A stretch of DNA of 64,000 nt from JBLXBZ01 sp048265185 (GTDB lineage Bacteria > Pseudomonadota > Alphaproteobacteria > Rhizobiales > Stappiaceae), in contig JBLXBZ010000003.1 in NCBI GenBank assembly GCA_048265185.1, positions 248,001 through 312,000 of the forward strand. Direction: 5' to 3'. The notes under the pieces were generated by a model that saw only the letters and a list, made by a program, of their open reading frames with translations, ran no database searches and was not told the origin of the DNA. A program made the position numbers and the translations under genes. Shown here piece by piece: positions 54,113-61,755 of the stretch. Position 1 is the first letter of the stretch; each line of letters opens with the position of its first letter.

Positions 54113-54773
54113 GGTGGGGTTCCCAATTGAGTTCGTTGTCCATTCGCGCGCAAATGACAAGAGCGTTAGCCAGGGACCTGGGCGCGTGGCGGGCAATGCA
54201 AGGAACGTCGTCGGGGGAAAAGCGCAGCGAGATCCGAAGTTGAATTTGCCGTGACTGGCAGGAAAGCCAGGCTGCGGCGAAATCACGCCAGTCGAGATCG
54301 GGGCAAGATGCGGGAGAGCTATGGGGCGACGCTTCGTCCACAGATAAGGCTTCCGCCATTCCCATTTGATGGACGTTAAGAAATGCTTTTTCACCCAACC
54401 TGGAAATAATTTCGCGCATTTTTCGGCCATCCACCATCGCCGCAATTTTTCGACGTTGCATATAGGCGTGGGCGTAATTGCATAGGCGTTTGAATCTTGA
54501 GAGCTCAAGGCAGGAGATGGCGAGCGCGTCAACGTCATGGCTGAGCGGCGGCGCAGGAACCAAGTCGTAGGCTTCAAAGAGAGCGGCGTCGAGCTTCGCG
54601 CGCAGGCTTGCGCATTGCAGCGCTTTGCCTGTCGCCTTCAAATCGTTGAGTTTCAAGAAAGAAGCCGCGCGGCTCAAATCGATATAGGTATGGGGCTGTA
54701 ACCAGAATCTGGCGAACTGAGGTCTGAAGTCTGCGGGGAGGTCTCGCCAAAATTGGCCGTGGGCGCAATTCAT
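54093..54773 (-). CDS. sctK: T3SS sorting platform protein SctK
   Basis: 226 residues from the ATG at 54773, overlapping the sctJ stop (ATGA). YscK/HrpD-type features are weak: a W-rich start (HGQFWRDLPADFRP), HPTYIDLS-like HTYIDLS and a helical middle. Identification rests mainly on its place between sctJ and sctL and its size, both as in the Ysc system, and on the absence of membrane segments. SctK links the sorting platform to SctD. Confidence 0.75.
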   Translation of the reverse strand: MNCAHGQFWRDLPADFRPQFARFWLQPHTYIDLSRAASFLKLNDLKATGKALQCASLRAKLDAALFEAYDLVPAPPLSHDVDALAISCLELSRFKRLCNYAHAYMQRRKIAAMVDGRKMREIISRLGEKAFLNVHQMGMAEALSVDEASPHSSPASCPDLDWRDFAAAWLSCQSRQIQLRISLRFSPDDVPCIARHAPRSLANALVICARMDNELNWEPHHENHNS

Positions 54774-55519
54774 GACCGGGGTTTCCGTCGAGCGAGATAA
54801 TACGCCAAGCCAGTGCTCAGAGGTAAAAGAAGCGCCAGCGCCAAACATGTGTAGATCAGAAGATGCAGGCGCCAAACGCTTGCGTGATGCGTAATGATCC
54901 CGCCGACGTCGACAAAGGGGTCTTTTTGATTGGTCGCAGAGGGTTCAATTGGCGTGAGGATGACGGAAACCTGATCAAATGAGAGGTTTTCGACGCCAAA
55001 GGCCACTAGTTGTTTGATTTCCGGTATAAGCGCGTCAATGGGCGCGTCGGAGAAGTAGCGCACCGACACCGAAGCGCTGGGCGGAAGCGACTTTCCTAGT
55101 AAATTATCCTGCTTCGATCCTGCGATGTGAACTCTGGCGGATAAAACGCCTTCCAGCTCCGAGATAGTTTGTGATAGCTCCTGACTACGCGCGTAGAGAA
55201 ATCGCGCCCATTCTTCGGTCGGCGAAGAAATGAGGCCATCCTGCTTGAACACGGACCCCAAGTCCGAGTATGTGGCCTTCGGATATCCGTTCGATTTCAT
55301 GAGTTCCACTGCGTCTGAAAAGCGATCACCATCAATCAATATTGTGATTTGGCCATCTTTTGATCGCTCCTTTTCGACGGATATTCCTGCTTGCAGCAGG
55401 AGCGCGACCATTTCATTCGCTTCTCCTTCCGGTAAATCGTGATAAAGTTCTGATTTGCAGCCGGATAAAATTAAAGAAATTAGTATATAAATTAATATTT
55501 TTGTCGATCTGTTGAACAA
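54770..55519 (-). CDS. sctJ: T3SS inner ring lipoprotein SctJ
   Basis: 249 residues. A lipoprotein signal with LSGC gives lipidated Cys21. The YscJ/FliF domain covers about 22-190: LYHDLPEGEANEMVALLLQAGI, LKSNGYP-type VELMKSNGYPKATYSDLG and SARVHIAGSK. A C-terminal helix lies at about 220-243. The start is a TTG at 55519 with GAGAGG 5 bases upstream. SctJ and SctD form the inner membrane rings. Confidence 0.95.
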   Translation of the reverse strand: MFNRSTKILIYILISLILSGCKSELYHDLPEGEANEMVALLLQAGISVEKERSKDGQITILIDGDRFSDAVELMKSNGYPKATYSDLGSVFKQDGLISSPTEEWARFLYARSQELSQTISELEGVLSARVHIAGSKQDNLLGKSLPPSASVSVRYFSDAPIDALIPEIKQLVAFGVENLSFDQVSVILTPIEPSATNQKDPFVDVGGIITHHASVWRLHLLIYTCLALALLLPLSTGLAYYLARRKPRS

Positions 55520-55549
55520 AGACGCCTCTCGTTCGTGTTAATCCTAGTA

Positions 55550-55927
55550 TTAATTTGATGATATTAATTGTTGAAACCCTTTTGTGACATTTGATATGGC
55601 TTTGGAAAGTACGTTTATACGCATTTCAATGGCGGCTTTCTCTTGCTTATTTTTTATTATTGTTTTTGTTAGATTTAATGTTTTGTTTCTTTCTGAAAGT
55701 ATTGTCTCTATAAGTAATTTTGTATTTTTGTTAGTTGTTAAGCTTGAAATTTCGTTCAAGAGTTTATTTTGATCGTTTTTTATTTTGTCGATGGGGTTTG
55801 TGCTGAAGTTCTGGGCGGATTGATTCCATTTGTTTTCCATAGCCATTGCGCCGTCAACAGTGGCTTTCATAATATTTGTTATTTTGTTTTCTGTATTTAT
55901 TGTTGAAATAGAGCTTATCGGATCCAT
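55550..55927 (-). CDS. sctI: Probable T3SS inner rod protein SctI
   Basis: 125 residues, AT-rich gene. The position directly before sctJ, the size, and the helical C-terminus (INVLSKAISNVTKGFQQLI) match SctI/YscI inner rod proteins, whose C-terminal helix assembles the rod. The N-terminal part is polar with many Asn and Lys. AGGGG lies 5 bases before the ATG. Direct similarity is too low for certainty. Confidence 0.65.
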   Translation of the reverse strand: MDPISSISTINTENKITNIMKATVDGAMAMENKWNQSAQNFSTNPIDKIKNDQNKLLNEISSLTTNKNTKLLIETILSERNKTLNLTKTIIKNKQEKAAIEMRINVLSKAISNVTKGFQQLISSN

Positions 55928-55939
55928 ATTTACCCCTAA

Positions 55940-56323
55940 TTATATTAATTTCATTATTTCTTTAATTGATTCAATGCAATTTTTGTCCGTTACCAACTTT
56001 TCTTCCAAGTAAGCGGTTCCTAATTCTCTAGTTTTTTCGATATCTCCGGAGTAATATGTAATAAATAAATGAAACGCTAATGCCTCGTCTGAATTTTTTT
56101 CAGCAATAAAGGCGGGTGAATTCTCAAGTACGTTTATTGCTTCTTCAATATTACCTGAGTTCATGTGAAATAAAGCCTCCCCAATGTAGGAGCCGGCATT
56201 TTCAGGGCGATATTTTTGGATAAATTTTAGCAAGGGAAGGCCATACTCTCCCAATCCGGCCGATATGCTGAACATACCAATATTACCAAGAAGAAATGCG
56301 TCATCCTTATTGATAAATTCCAT
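55940..56323 (-). CDS. sctG: TPR-type T3SS protein, YscG/HrpB1-like
   Basis: 127 residues. Two or three degenerate TPR helix pairs: ENAGSYIGEALFHMNSGNIEEAINVLE is one. YscG-family TPR chaperones bind the needle subunit and lie between sctD and sctI in Yersinia, where this gene also lies. The ATG overlaps the sctD stop by one base (TAATG). AT-rich. Assignment by order and repeat pattern. Confidence 0.65.
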   Translation of the reverse strand: MEFINKDDAFLLGNIGMFSISAGLGEYGLPLLKFIQKYRPENAGSYIGEALFHMNSGNIEEAINVLENSPAFIAEKNSDEALAFHLFITYYSGDIEKTRELGTAYLEEKLVTDKNCIESIKEIMKLI

Positions 56324-57576
56324 TACTCCACCTGTATTGATAGTTCGTGTAACTTGTTATTTGAAAGAACTGAAAATTTATCTTTTTCTATCGAAACTAC
56401 TTTTGAGCCATTTGGAAGCGTGTCATTAATATAGGCAATTTGAGATCCGTTTAATACAACGTACGGAATAGGGCCAAGCCATACCCCGGTTACATTATGA
56501 GTAAAATTATCTATTTTGTTTTCATTGTACGGATCTTTATGTATTTTTATTGATCTTAACATAGGTAGGTTTAATTTTAATTTTAATTTGATTAATTCTT
56601 CATATTTTTTATTTATATTATTGGTGTATATTTCTAAATTTCCATTCTTTGTTTCTGATTTTAATATATTTTTATATTTGTTACCTAGTGTTATTTTTGC
56701 GTTTTCTAGTATTTTGTCGTTACTGTATGTTTTTAGTTTTATTATATTAGAATAATTTGCAAGTTTTCTTTGTAATTTGTTTTCTTCGTGTTTGTTTTTA
56801 ACGAATGCTGTTATTTCAAAGTAGTTTTTATTTTTTGTTTTGATTAATTCGGCGGGCGGCACATCAAATTCATGAAGTATTTTAATTATACTTTCTTTTA
56901 TATTTGATTTTTCGTCGCTTGCGTTTGGTTTTTGTGCTGGTAGATCGGATGACGCCTGATATGGGTCATTCTCACTTTTTCTATTTTCCGGCGAGAGGGC
57001 GGGATTTTCTGTGTTGGTCGTTTCTATGGGGCTTACGATATTCGAGGTGTTGGCGTTGATTTGAATGGCTAAACCGCTGGCTCCGCCCAGAAACGCGATA
57101 GCTGCGGCCATGGTCTTGAGACGCCTGCCGCCTGCTTTCTGATTGCTAGCTTGCGGTGGGGAGTGAGATGGGGGCGGCGCTGGGAGTTCTCCTGTGACGG
57201 GAGTATTATGTCCGCCTTCTTGCGTCTCTTCCTGCTGTGGGATGGTTTGAAGCGCTGGCGCGCGTAAAGGCGTTTCAGCTGGCGCAATTTCCAACTCGTA
57301 GGGGCCTATGTGGTATATTGGATTTTTCTGGGTGGAATCCTGCTCGCTCGCTGATTTGAGCTCCAGGGAATTTGAAGTGACGGTCGATGTAAGCGAGGGA
57401 CCTTGCGGCGTGAGGGTGAGCTGAGCGTGTTTTTCCTGAATGCCTTCGCCAAGTAAAACAATGTCACAATCAATGGAGGCTCCGATAGCATAGTTGCCGC
57501 AAGCGTATCGGGTCACGTTGATTTCGTTGTTGTCGCGCCGGAAAGTGAGGATGAACTCTGATGTGTCACGGGTCAT
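56323..57576 (-). CDS. sctD: T3SS inner ring protein SctD
   Basis: 417 residues. An N-terminal FHA-like domain (about 8-98, with YAIGASIDCDIVL), a Pro/Gln linker, a helix at 156-173 (AAAIAFLGGASGLAIQI), and a periplasmic part with repeated ring-building modules to the end. The N-terminal half is of normal GC content, while the periplasmic half (56,330-56,990) is very AT-rich. GAGGG lies 8 bases before the ATG. Confidence 0.88.
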   Translation of the reverse strand: MTRDTSEFILTFRRDNNEINVTRYACGNYAIGASIDCDIVLLGEGIQEKHAQLTLTPQGPSLTSTVTSNSLELKSASEQDSTQKNPIYHIGPYELEIAPAETPLRAPALQTIPQQEETQEGGHNTPVTGELPAPPPSHSPPQASNQKAGGRRLKTMAAAIAFLGGASGLAIQINANTSNIVSPIETTNTENPALSPENRKSENDPYQASSDLPAQKPNASDEKSNIKESIIKILHEFDVPPAELIKTKNKNYFEITAFVKNKHEENKLQRKLANYSNIIKLKTYSNDKILENAKITLGNKYKNILKSETKNGNLEIYTNNINKKYEELIKLKLKLNLPMLRSIKIHKDPYNENKIDNFTHNVTGVWLGPIPYVVLNGSQIAYINDTLPNGSKVVSIEKDKFSVLSNNKLHELSIQVE

Positions 57577-57655
57577 CTGGTCACCCTCAGAAAGATATGT
57601 TGATTGGTCAATATTAACGTGCCGTTTGTAGGCTGATGAAGTTTATGTAAAGCGC

Positions 57656-57943
57656 CTATAGATCGGAGAAATCCGATGAATGACTTTGACTGCTGTTCTG
57701 CGCGGCTTTAGCCATGACTGGCAGCAGCTCAATTGCCAAAGTGAAAATGTCGATAGCTTGCTGGACGTTCGCATACTCGGGGTCTTTGGTGTCCAGAGAC
57801 TGGACATGATCCGTCATTTCTATTCGGCGTAAAGCCAGGTACTGATGAACGCTATCATAGCCGCCACAACTCGTTGTTATGAGTATTTCTTCCAAAGTCA
57901 TGTTTTTTTCTGCGAATAATGGGTCGCTGCTATTAGATGACAT
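57656..57943 (-). CDS. Small T3SS-operon protein, candidate needle subunit or its cochaperone
   Basis: 95 residues, helical, soluble, acidic. Helix, then a turn with KDPEYANV, then a second helix, resembles the helix-turn-helix of needle subunits (SctF), which carry a DNP- or DP-type turn in the middle; the following chaperone-like gene order also fits. Yet the C-terminus (NSSQSHSSDFSDL) lacks the conserved needle tail. SctE is an alternative. It lies 79 bases before sctD. Low certainty. Confidence 0.5.
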   Translation of the reverse strand: MSSNSSDPLFAEKNMTLEEILITTSCGGYDSVHQYLALRRIEMTDHVQSLDTKDPEYANVQQAIDIFTLAIELLPVMAKAAQNSSQSHSSDFSDL

Positions 57944-58008
57944 ATAAAAACCATTTATAATAAAAATTTAGTCTCAGAAAATACCGAGACTAAAATTGTA
58001 AATTTATA

Positions 58009-58338
58009 TTACAGTTGCTGAACGACGTTCTTTAACGTGTTTTGCATTGAAGAAAGAGCGCTTGTAGACACATTTGTAGTGGCTTCTGATCGAGCGAAAC
58101 TTGCCTTGACCTTGGCGGAAATCATGGAAATTTGATTGGTGATATCATTTTGGCGATCATTGAGTTCTATTTGCTGAAGCGCTCGTTTTGTCTGTCGTTT
58201 TTCAGCTTTCTCTTGAGCTGAAATTAGTTCATTGGCCCCATTGTTTCCAGTCAGCGCGTTTATTGCCGAGGATAGAGGGGATTGCTGGCCGCCGATTCCG
58301 AATAAACTTCCGATGCCGCCTAAAAATCCGTTAAACAT
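58009..58338 (-). CDS. Unknown small protein of the T3SS operon, Gly-rich start and helical tail
   Basis: 109 residues. The first 17 residues (MFNGFLGGIGSLFGIGG) are Gly/Phe-rich, then comes a coiled-coil-like charged helix (about 40-75) and a Ser/Thr/Asn-rich end. AGGAGA lies 5 bases before the ATG, the strongest ribosome site in the operon, suggesting abundant product, as expected for a secreted structural or filament component. No family recognised. Confidence 0.6.
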   Translation of the reverse strand: MFNGFLGGIGSLFGIGGQQSPLSSAINALTGNNGANELISAQEKAEKRQTKRALQQIELNDRQNDITNQISMISAKVKASFARSEATTNVSTSALSSMQNTLKNVVQQL

Positions 58339-58359
58339 AATATTCTCCTAAACGTATAA

Positions 58360-58578
58360 TTAAAAAAAGATTTTTCCAAGGTTGGGAATTTTTGACGCGA
58401 ATTGCGAAGACTCGCTCCCTTGAAAGGCGTCAAATATACTCATGAGCGGGCTGTTTTGTATTCCGGGGAGGCTGGTGAGAGCTCCTAGGGATGAACCGAC
58501 AAAATTCCCAACTAGCGAGCTAGATGTTTGCGCGAGCGAACCAATAAGCTGCGGAGCGAGCGTTGCGAGTATGGGCAT
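58360..58578 (-). CDS. Unknown 72-residue protein, first gene of the T3SS operon
   Basis: 72 residues, rich in Ser, Leu and Ala, with a mildly hydrophobic stretch in the first half (LVGNFVGSSLGAL). It is only 21 bases before the 109-residue gene. AAGG lies 10 bases before the ATG. It shares with the next gene a pattern of short Gly/Phe/Leu segments and may be a related secreted component. No family recognised. Confidence 0.5.
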   Translation of the reverse strand: MPILATLAPQLIGSLAQTSSSLVGNFVGSSLGALTSLPGIQNSPLMSIFDAFQGSESSQFASKIPNLGKIFF

Positions 58579-58838
58579 ATCAATCAGACCTTGTGGTTTG
58601 TAGGTATGTTTATGTATAGTTACGCAAAATTAAGCGGTTGTTATTTTAATATTTGTTGTTTTTCTTAAGTTTTGCGTCTGTTATTTTTTATATGAATAAT
58701 AATATATAGTAATATTGTAAAAATAAATGATATAAATTTTATTGTTTTTATGATGCTATATGTATTTATTATTTGTTATGTATTTTGGTTGGTGAGAGTA
58801 GTATTAATTTCGGTGAACGAATAACTTTGGTGAAGTGA
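58579..58838. other. Very AT-rich divergent promoter region of the T3SS cluster
   Basis: 260 bases of extremely low GC between the minus-strand sct operon and a plus-strand gene. It should contain both promoters, but T/A runs make any -10/-35 choice arbitrary. The low GC is typical of regions bound by silencers such as MucR or H-NS-like proteins. No gene seen. Confidence 0.45.
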
Positions 58839-59738
58839 ATGTCGAAGGTCGTTGATGGTGCATTGAGGACGGTGACGGGTGGAGTCGAACGTTCCAGGGT
58901 TAAAGGGGATGTTGCCGGTGTAGAGTTGCGCGATAGAGAGCTTGCGGCGAAAACTCTGGTTAACTCATCAGAAGTGGCTAAGGAGCAGGCGCTCGGCGCT
59001 CAGTGGAGCGATGCTGGCTTGAAAGGGCGGACTTCCCTGTTTCAGCAAGCATTGTCGGAGGCTCACGACGGCGACGCGGAGGAAGTCTTGCGATGGGCGG
59101 CTTCGGGGCGCTTGCCAGAGTCTCGTTTGGGCGGTGATGAAACGAGGGGTGTGGCGGCGCGTGAGGAGAAAGCTTCGATGGAATCTGGGCCTGCGAGATT
59201 TGATGCGCAGCGAAAGATGTCGTCTTCTCAGTCGTTGCAGGCTCATGGTGGAGTGACTGCCGATTTGCCGGCGGTGCATCATTTCGCAGCGGGCGCTAAA
59301 TCCTTGACTGTAGCCCCACGCGCGGTGGTGAGTGGTGAGGAAACGCGCGCGGTTGGTGCGCGGCCTTTGAGCGGTGTTGCGGCGCATCTGGATATTCTGC
59401 GTCGTCGCAAGCAGGCGGCGGACAAAGGCGAGGGGATTGACCGCGAGCCTTCTGTTCAGAAGGCTTCTGTCGGTTGGACCGCTGTTAAGTCCGCTGAGAG
59501 CGTGAGTTTGACGGCTCCTGACAAGTCCTCGCTTGTGGCGGCTTCCACGCGTCCATCAACAGCGCCAAAGCGTTTGCAAAAGCCGCACGATCAAGTGCGG
59601 GAGATGGCTTCACGCGATGAAGATAAAATCAGGGCGGTCTTCCAGCAGGTGGCGTGGCGTTTGGATCGTTCTGGTCAAGAGATGTTGTTGCGTCATCAAA
59701 CGTGGCGGGCGCAGATGAGGCGCGGCGCTGTCGTTTGA
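58839..59738 (+). CDS. Unknown 299-residue protein of the T3SS cluster
   Basis: No domain recognised. Ala/Ser/Arg/Val-rich, predicted largely disordered between residues 60 and 250, with a short helical C-terminus (AVFQQVAWRLDRSG). Its gene is GC-rich and set between two very AT-rich gaps. Candidates are a needle-length protein (SctP, missing from its usual place after sctO), a gatekeeper, or an effector. It shows no T3S4 domain and no Pro-rich repeats, so SctP is only one option. Confidence 0.6.
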   Translation: MSKVVDGALRTVTGGVERSRVKGDVAGVELRDRELAAKTLVNSSEVAKEQALGAQWSDAGLKGRTSLFQQALSEAHDGDAEEVLRWAASGRLPESRLGGDETRGVAAREEKASMESGPARFDAQRKMSSSQSLQAHGGVTADLPAVHHFAAGAKSLTVAPRAVVSGEETRAVGARPLSGVAAHLDILRRRKQAADKGEGIDREPSVQKASVGWTAVKSAESVSLTAPDKSSLVAASTRPSTAPKRLQKPHDQVREMASRDEDKIRAVFQQVAWRLDRSGQEMLLRHQTWRAQMRRGAVV

Positions 59739-60055
59739 GGAGCGTGGCCTGCAGGTCTTCTGGTTTTCCTTATTATTCTCGCCAATATTGTTTGCATTCC
59801 TCGGGTTGATTTTTTAAACGACCCGAAGTCGATTTTCGTGGCGCTGATGAAATCGCAACGTTCTGTGCAGAATTGTTTGTACAAAATAATATGAAATTAG
59901 ATAATATTAATGACGTAAATTTTCCAGAAGATAACTTGAATTTCCTAGTGATTATTCGCTGAATAAAGTATATAAGTTATATTATATATATAAATTATAT
60001 TAATTTTTTATAAATTTATAGCATAGTTGTGTTTTACATTGTGGGATGAGGTATT
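59739..60055. other. AT-rich region upstream of the LysR gene
   Basis: 317 bases, very AT-rich in the right half. An imperfect inverted repeat, ATAAGTTATA (59972-59981) and TATAAATTAT (59989-59998), lies about 60-85 bases before the LysR start and could be an autoregulatory site, although AT richness makes chance likely. A 23-codon frame at 59891 has no support. Confidence 0.35.
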
Positions 60056-61021
60056 ATGGACATCGGAATAAAGAAAATGCGGATTTTTCTTTCCGTTATT
60101 GAAGAAAACAGTTTCACTAAAGCTGCGCGGAAAAATAATGTCTCTCAGCCTGCTACGACCATCACGATCAATCAGATCGAGGATATTGTCGGTGCTCCTC
60201 TATTTAAAAAAGTTGGTAATGTCCGGCAGACTCAATTGACGGAAGAAGGCGAGAAGGTTTCTGAAGCTTTTCGGCGTCTTGTGATGAGTTATGATTTTGC
60301 TGTGCAGGATTTGAATTTTAGAAATGTAAAAAAGAAAATAACTAAAGTATCAATCCAGCAAAATCTTTCGAATTATTTTAGCCATGACTATACAGATGAG
60401 CTTCTAAAGATATTTTCAACTTACAAATTAGAAATATCTGAATTTTGCCGAAATGAAGTTATTTCATCCATTAGGGCTAGGCAGGCGGATATTGGATTTG
60501 TTGACGGATTTGTTGACGATCCGACGATGGATTATGTTCAGGCGGCTGTCGTGACAATGGGGTTGTTGTTTAATCCTGAAGCTCATCCAGTCGTGTCGAC
60601 CGGGGCTCACGTCGAATGGTCGCAAATTGATTGTAAGGTCATGATTTTGAGTAAAATTAACCGGGCCACTCATGAGCAGGTGAAGAGTCGGGTTGATGAG
60701 GCTGGTATCTCTTTGAGCGCTGCTGTGGAGACAGATTCACCTTATATGGTGTCGGAAATGGTGAAGGCGGGCCATTGTGCGGCGATCATGCCGCCATGTT
60801 GCGTCCCGGCTAATGCCGCTGATCAGGGGTTGCGTTTCTTGCCAATCGTAAATCCGGTTATCGAAATTCCGTTGGGATTTGTCACGCCAAAAGGGCATGT
60901 GAGCCATTGTAAGATTACGCCGCTGGTGGGGCATTGCCGTGGGTTTGACCGCTGGGCTCCAGTGCGTTCGGTCGCCGGGCCTGTTTGCGATGAAAAGCCA
61001 GCTCCTATGATTGCTATGTGA
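60056..61021 (+). CDS. LysR-family transcriptional regulator of the T3SS locus
   Basis: 321 residues. The winged helix-turn-helix covers about residues 1-65 (FTKAARKNNVSQPATTITINQIEDIVG, seen as FTKAARKNNVSQPA and IEDIVGAPLFKK); the effector-binding domain follows, with DIGFVDGF near 148 and SEMVKAGHCAAIMPP near 238. GAGG lies 5 bases before the ATG. It is 10 bases before sctX and thus in one operon with sctX, sctY and sctV. Unlike most Ysc systems, an AraC-type activator is not seen. The inducer is unknown. Confidence 0.92.
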   Translation: MDIGIKKMRIFLSVIEENSFTKAARKNNVSQPATTITINQIEDIVGAPLFKKVGNVRQTQLTEEGEKVSEAFRRLVMSYDFAVQDLNFRNVKKKITKVSIQQNLSNYFSHDYTDELLKIFSTYKLEISEFCRNEVISSIRARQADIGFVDGFVDDPTMDYVQAAVVTMGLLFNPEAHPVVSTGAHVEWSQIDCKVMILSKINRATHEQVKSRVDEAGISLSAAVETDSPYMVSEMVKAGHCAAIMPPCCVPANAADQGLRFLPIVNPVIEIPLGFVTPKGHVSHCKITPLVGHCRGFDRWAPVRSVAGPVCDEKPAPMIAM

Positions 61022-61031
61022 GGAGGGCGTT

Positions 61032-61397
61032 GTGAGTGAGAGCGATTTGGCGAGGGGGAAGGCGGCGGGCGTCGTGGTGGGGGAGGGGGCAGGTGGAGCC
61101 ACTAGCGAGATGGTTGCGTTTGACGCCGGTGAGCGACGTGCGGAAGGGAGTGAGCTTCCGCAATACCTCAGAAATATTGAGCCGGTTATGGGATTCGACT
61201 TTAGTGGTTTTGATAAGAAAATAAACATGTTTTCTAGTGTTCATGAGTTAATAGAATCATTGAATGAGATAAAACTATTTTTATCTAATCAGAATATGTG
61301 CAATAAGGATATTGATATTTGTATTGAGTATATTGAAGACGAAGTAGAAGTTATGAATTATTTATTGAAAACTAAAAGTGGGCTTATTTCTGTATGA
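61032..61397 (+). CDS. sctX: Candidate T3SS early substrate SctX
   Basis: 121 residues from GTG 61032, preceded by GAGGAG 6 bases upstream. The order 121-residue gene, 101-residue TPR gene, sctV matches yscX-yscY-yscV, with near-identical sizes (YscX is about 122). DFSGFDKKINMFSSVHELI in the C-terminal half lines up with the conserved DFASPGYTFHGL helix region of YscX from memory. YscX is exported early and needs YscY. The gene's first 45 codons are GC-rich, the rest AT-rich. Assignment mainly by order and size. Confidence 0.65.
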   Translation: MSESDLARGKAAGVVVGEGAGGATSEMVAFDAGERRAEGSELPQYLRNIEPVMGFDFSGFDKKINMFSSVHELIESLNEIKLFLSNQNMCNKDIDICIEYIEDEVEVMNYLLKTKSGLISV

Positions 61398-61412
61398 CTT
61401 GTTTTTCTGGGA

Positions 61413-61718
61413 GTGGATTTGATATTTATTATGGTGAATTCTCTTCTTTATTTGGCCGTTATTAATATCAAATTGAACCTTTTGGATAAAGCTAGGGTGT
61501 ATTCAAAAGCTGCGTGTATTATTTCTCCGGATAACATTAACGCTTGTGAAATTTATGCGTATTCAGCGCTGTTGAGCGGTTTTGTGGATGAGGTTGAAGA
61601 TATATTAAGTAAAATTGATTTTGATACAAATAATACTAGGTATTTAAAGTTAAGAATTGATGCAATTGTTGGGAATTTTGATTGTGATAACGTGATTTAT
61701 TATCTTAATAATAAATAA
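61413..61718 (+). CDS. sctY: Candidate T3SS chaperone SctY, TPR type
   Basis: About 101 residues; the true start could be GTG 61413, TTG 61419 or ATG 61431. Two TPR-like repeats (YLAVINIKLNLLDKARVYSK and IDFDTNNTRYLKL regions), with LNLLDKARVYSKAACIISPDN matching the helix pattern and the xPDN turn of TPRs. YscY is a TPR chaperone of YscX and binds SctV. It lies 15 bases after sctX and 37 before sctV. AT-rich. Confidence 0.65.
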   Translation: MDLIFIMVNSLLYLAVINIKLNLLDKARVYSKAACIISPDNINACEIYAYSALLSGFVDEVEDILSKIDFDTNNTRYLKLRIDAIVGNFDCDNVIYYLNNK

Positions 61719-61755
61719 TAAATAATAATGCATAACATACTTTAGGAATATTTAT

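Noticed and set aside
54113..54577. 155-codon N-terminal extension of sctL
   Set aside because: It is the shadow of sctK in another frame; MKTIIREDLPP at 54112 matches an SctL start.
57656..57943. Calling the 95-residue protein SctF outright
   Set aside because: Helix-turn-helix size fits but the conserved needle C-terminus is absent; kept as a candidate only.
58579..58838. Repeat-like AT runs as a CRISPR or phage attachment site
   Set aside because: No regular repeat units, no spacers, no integrase; simply AT-rich promoter DNA.
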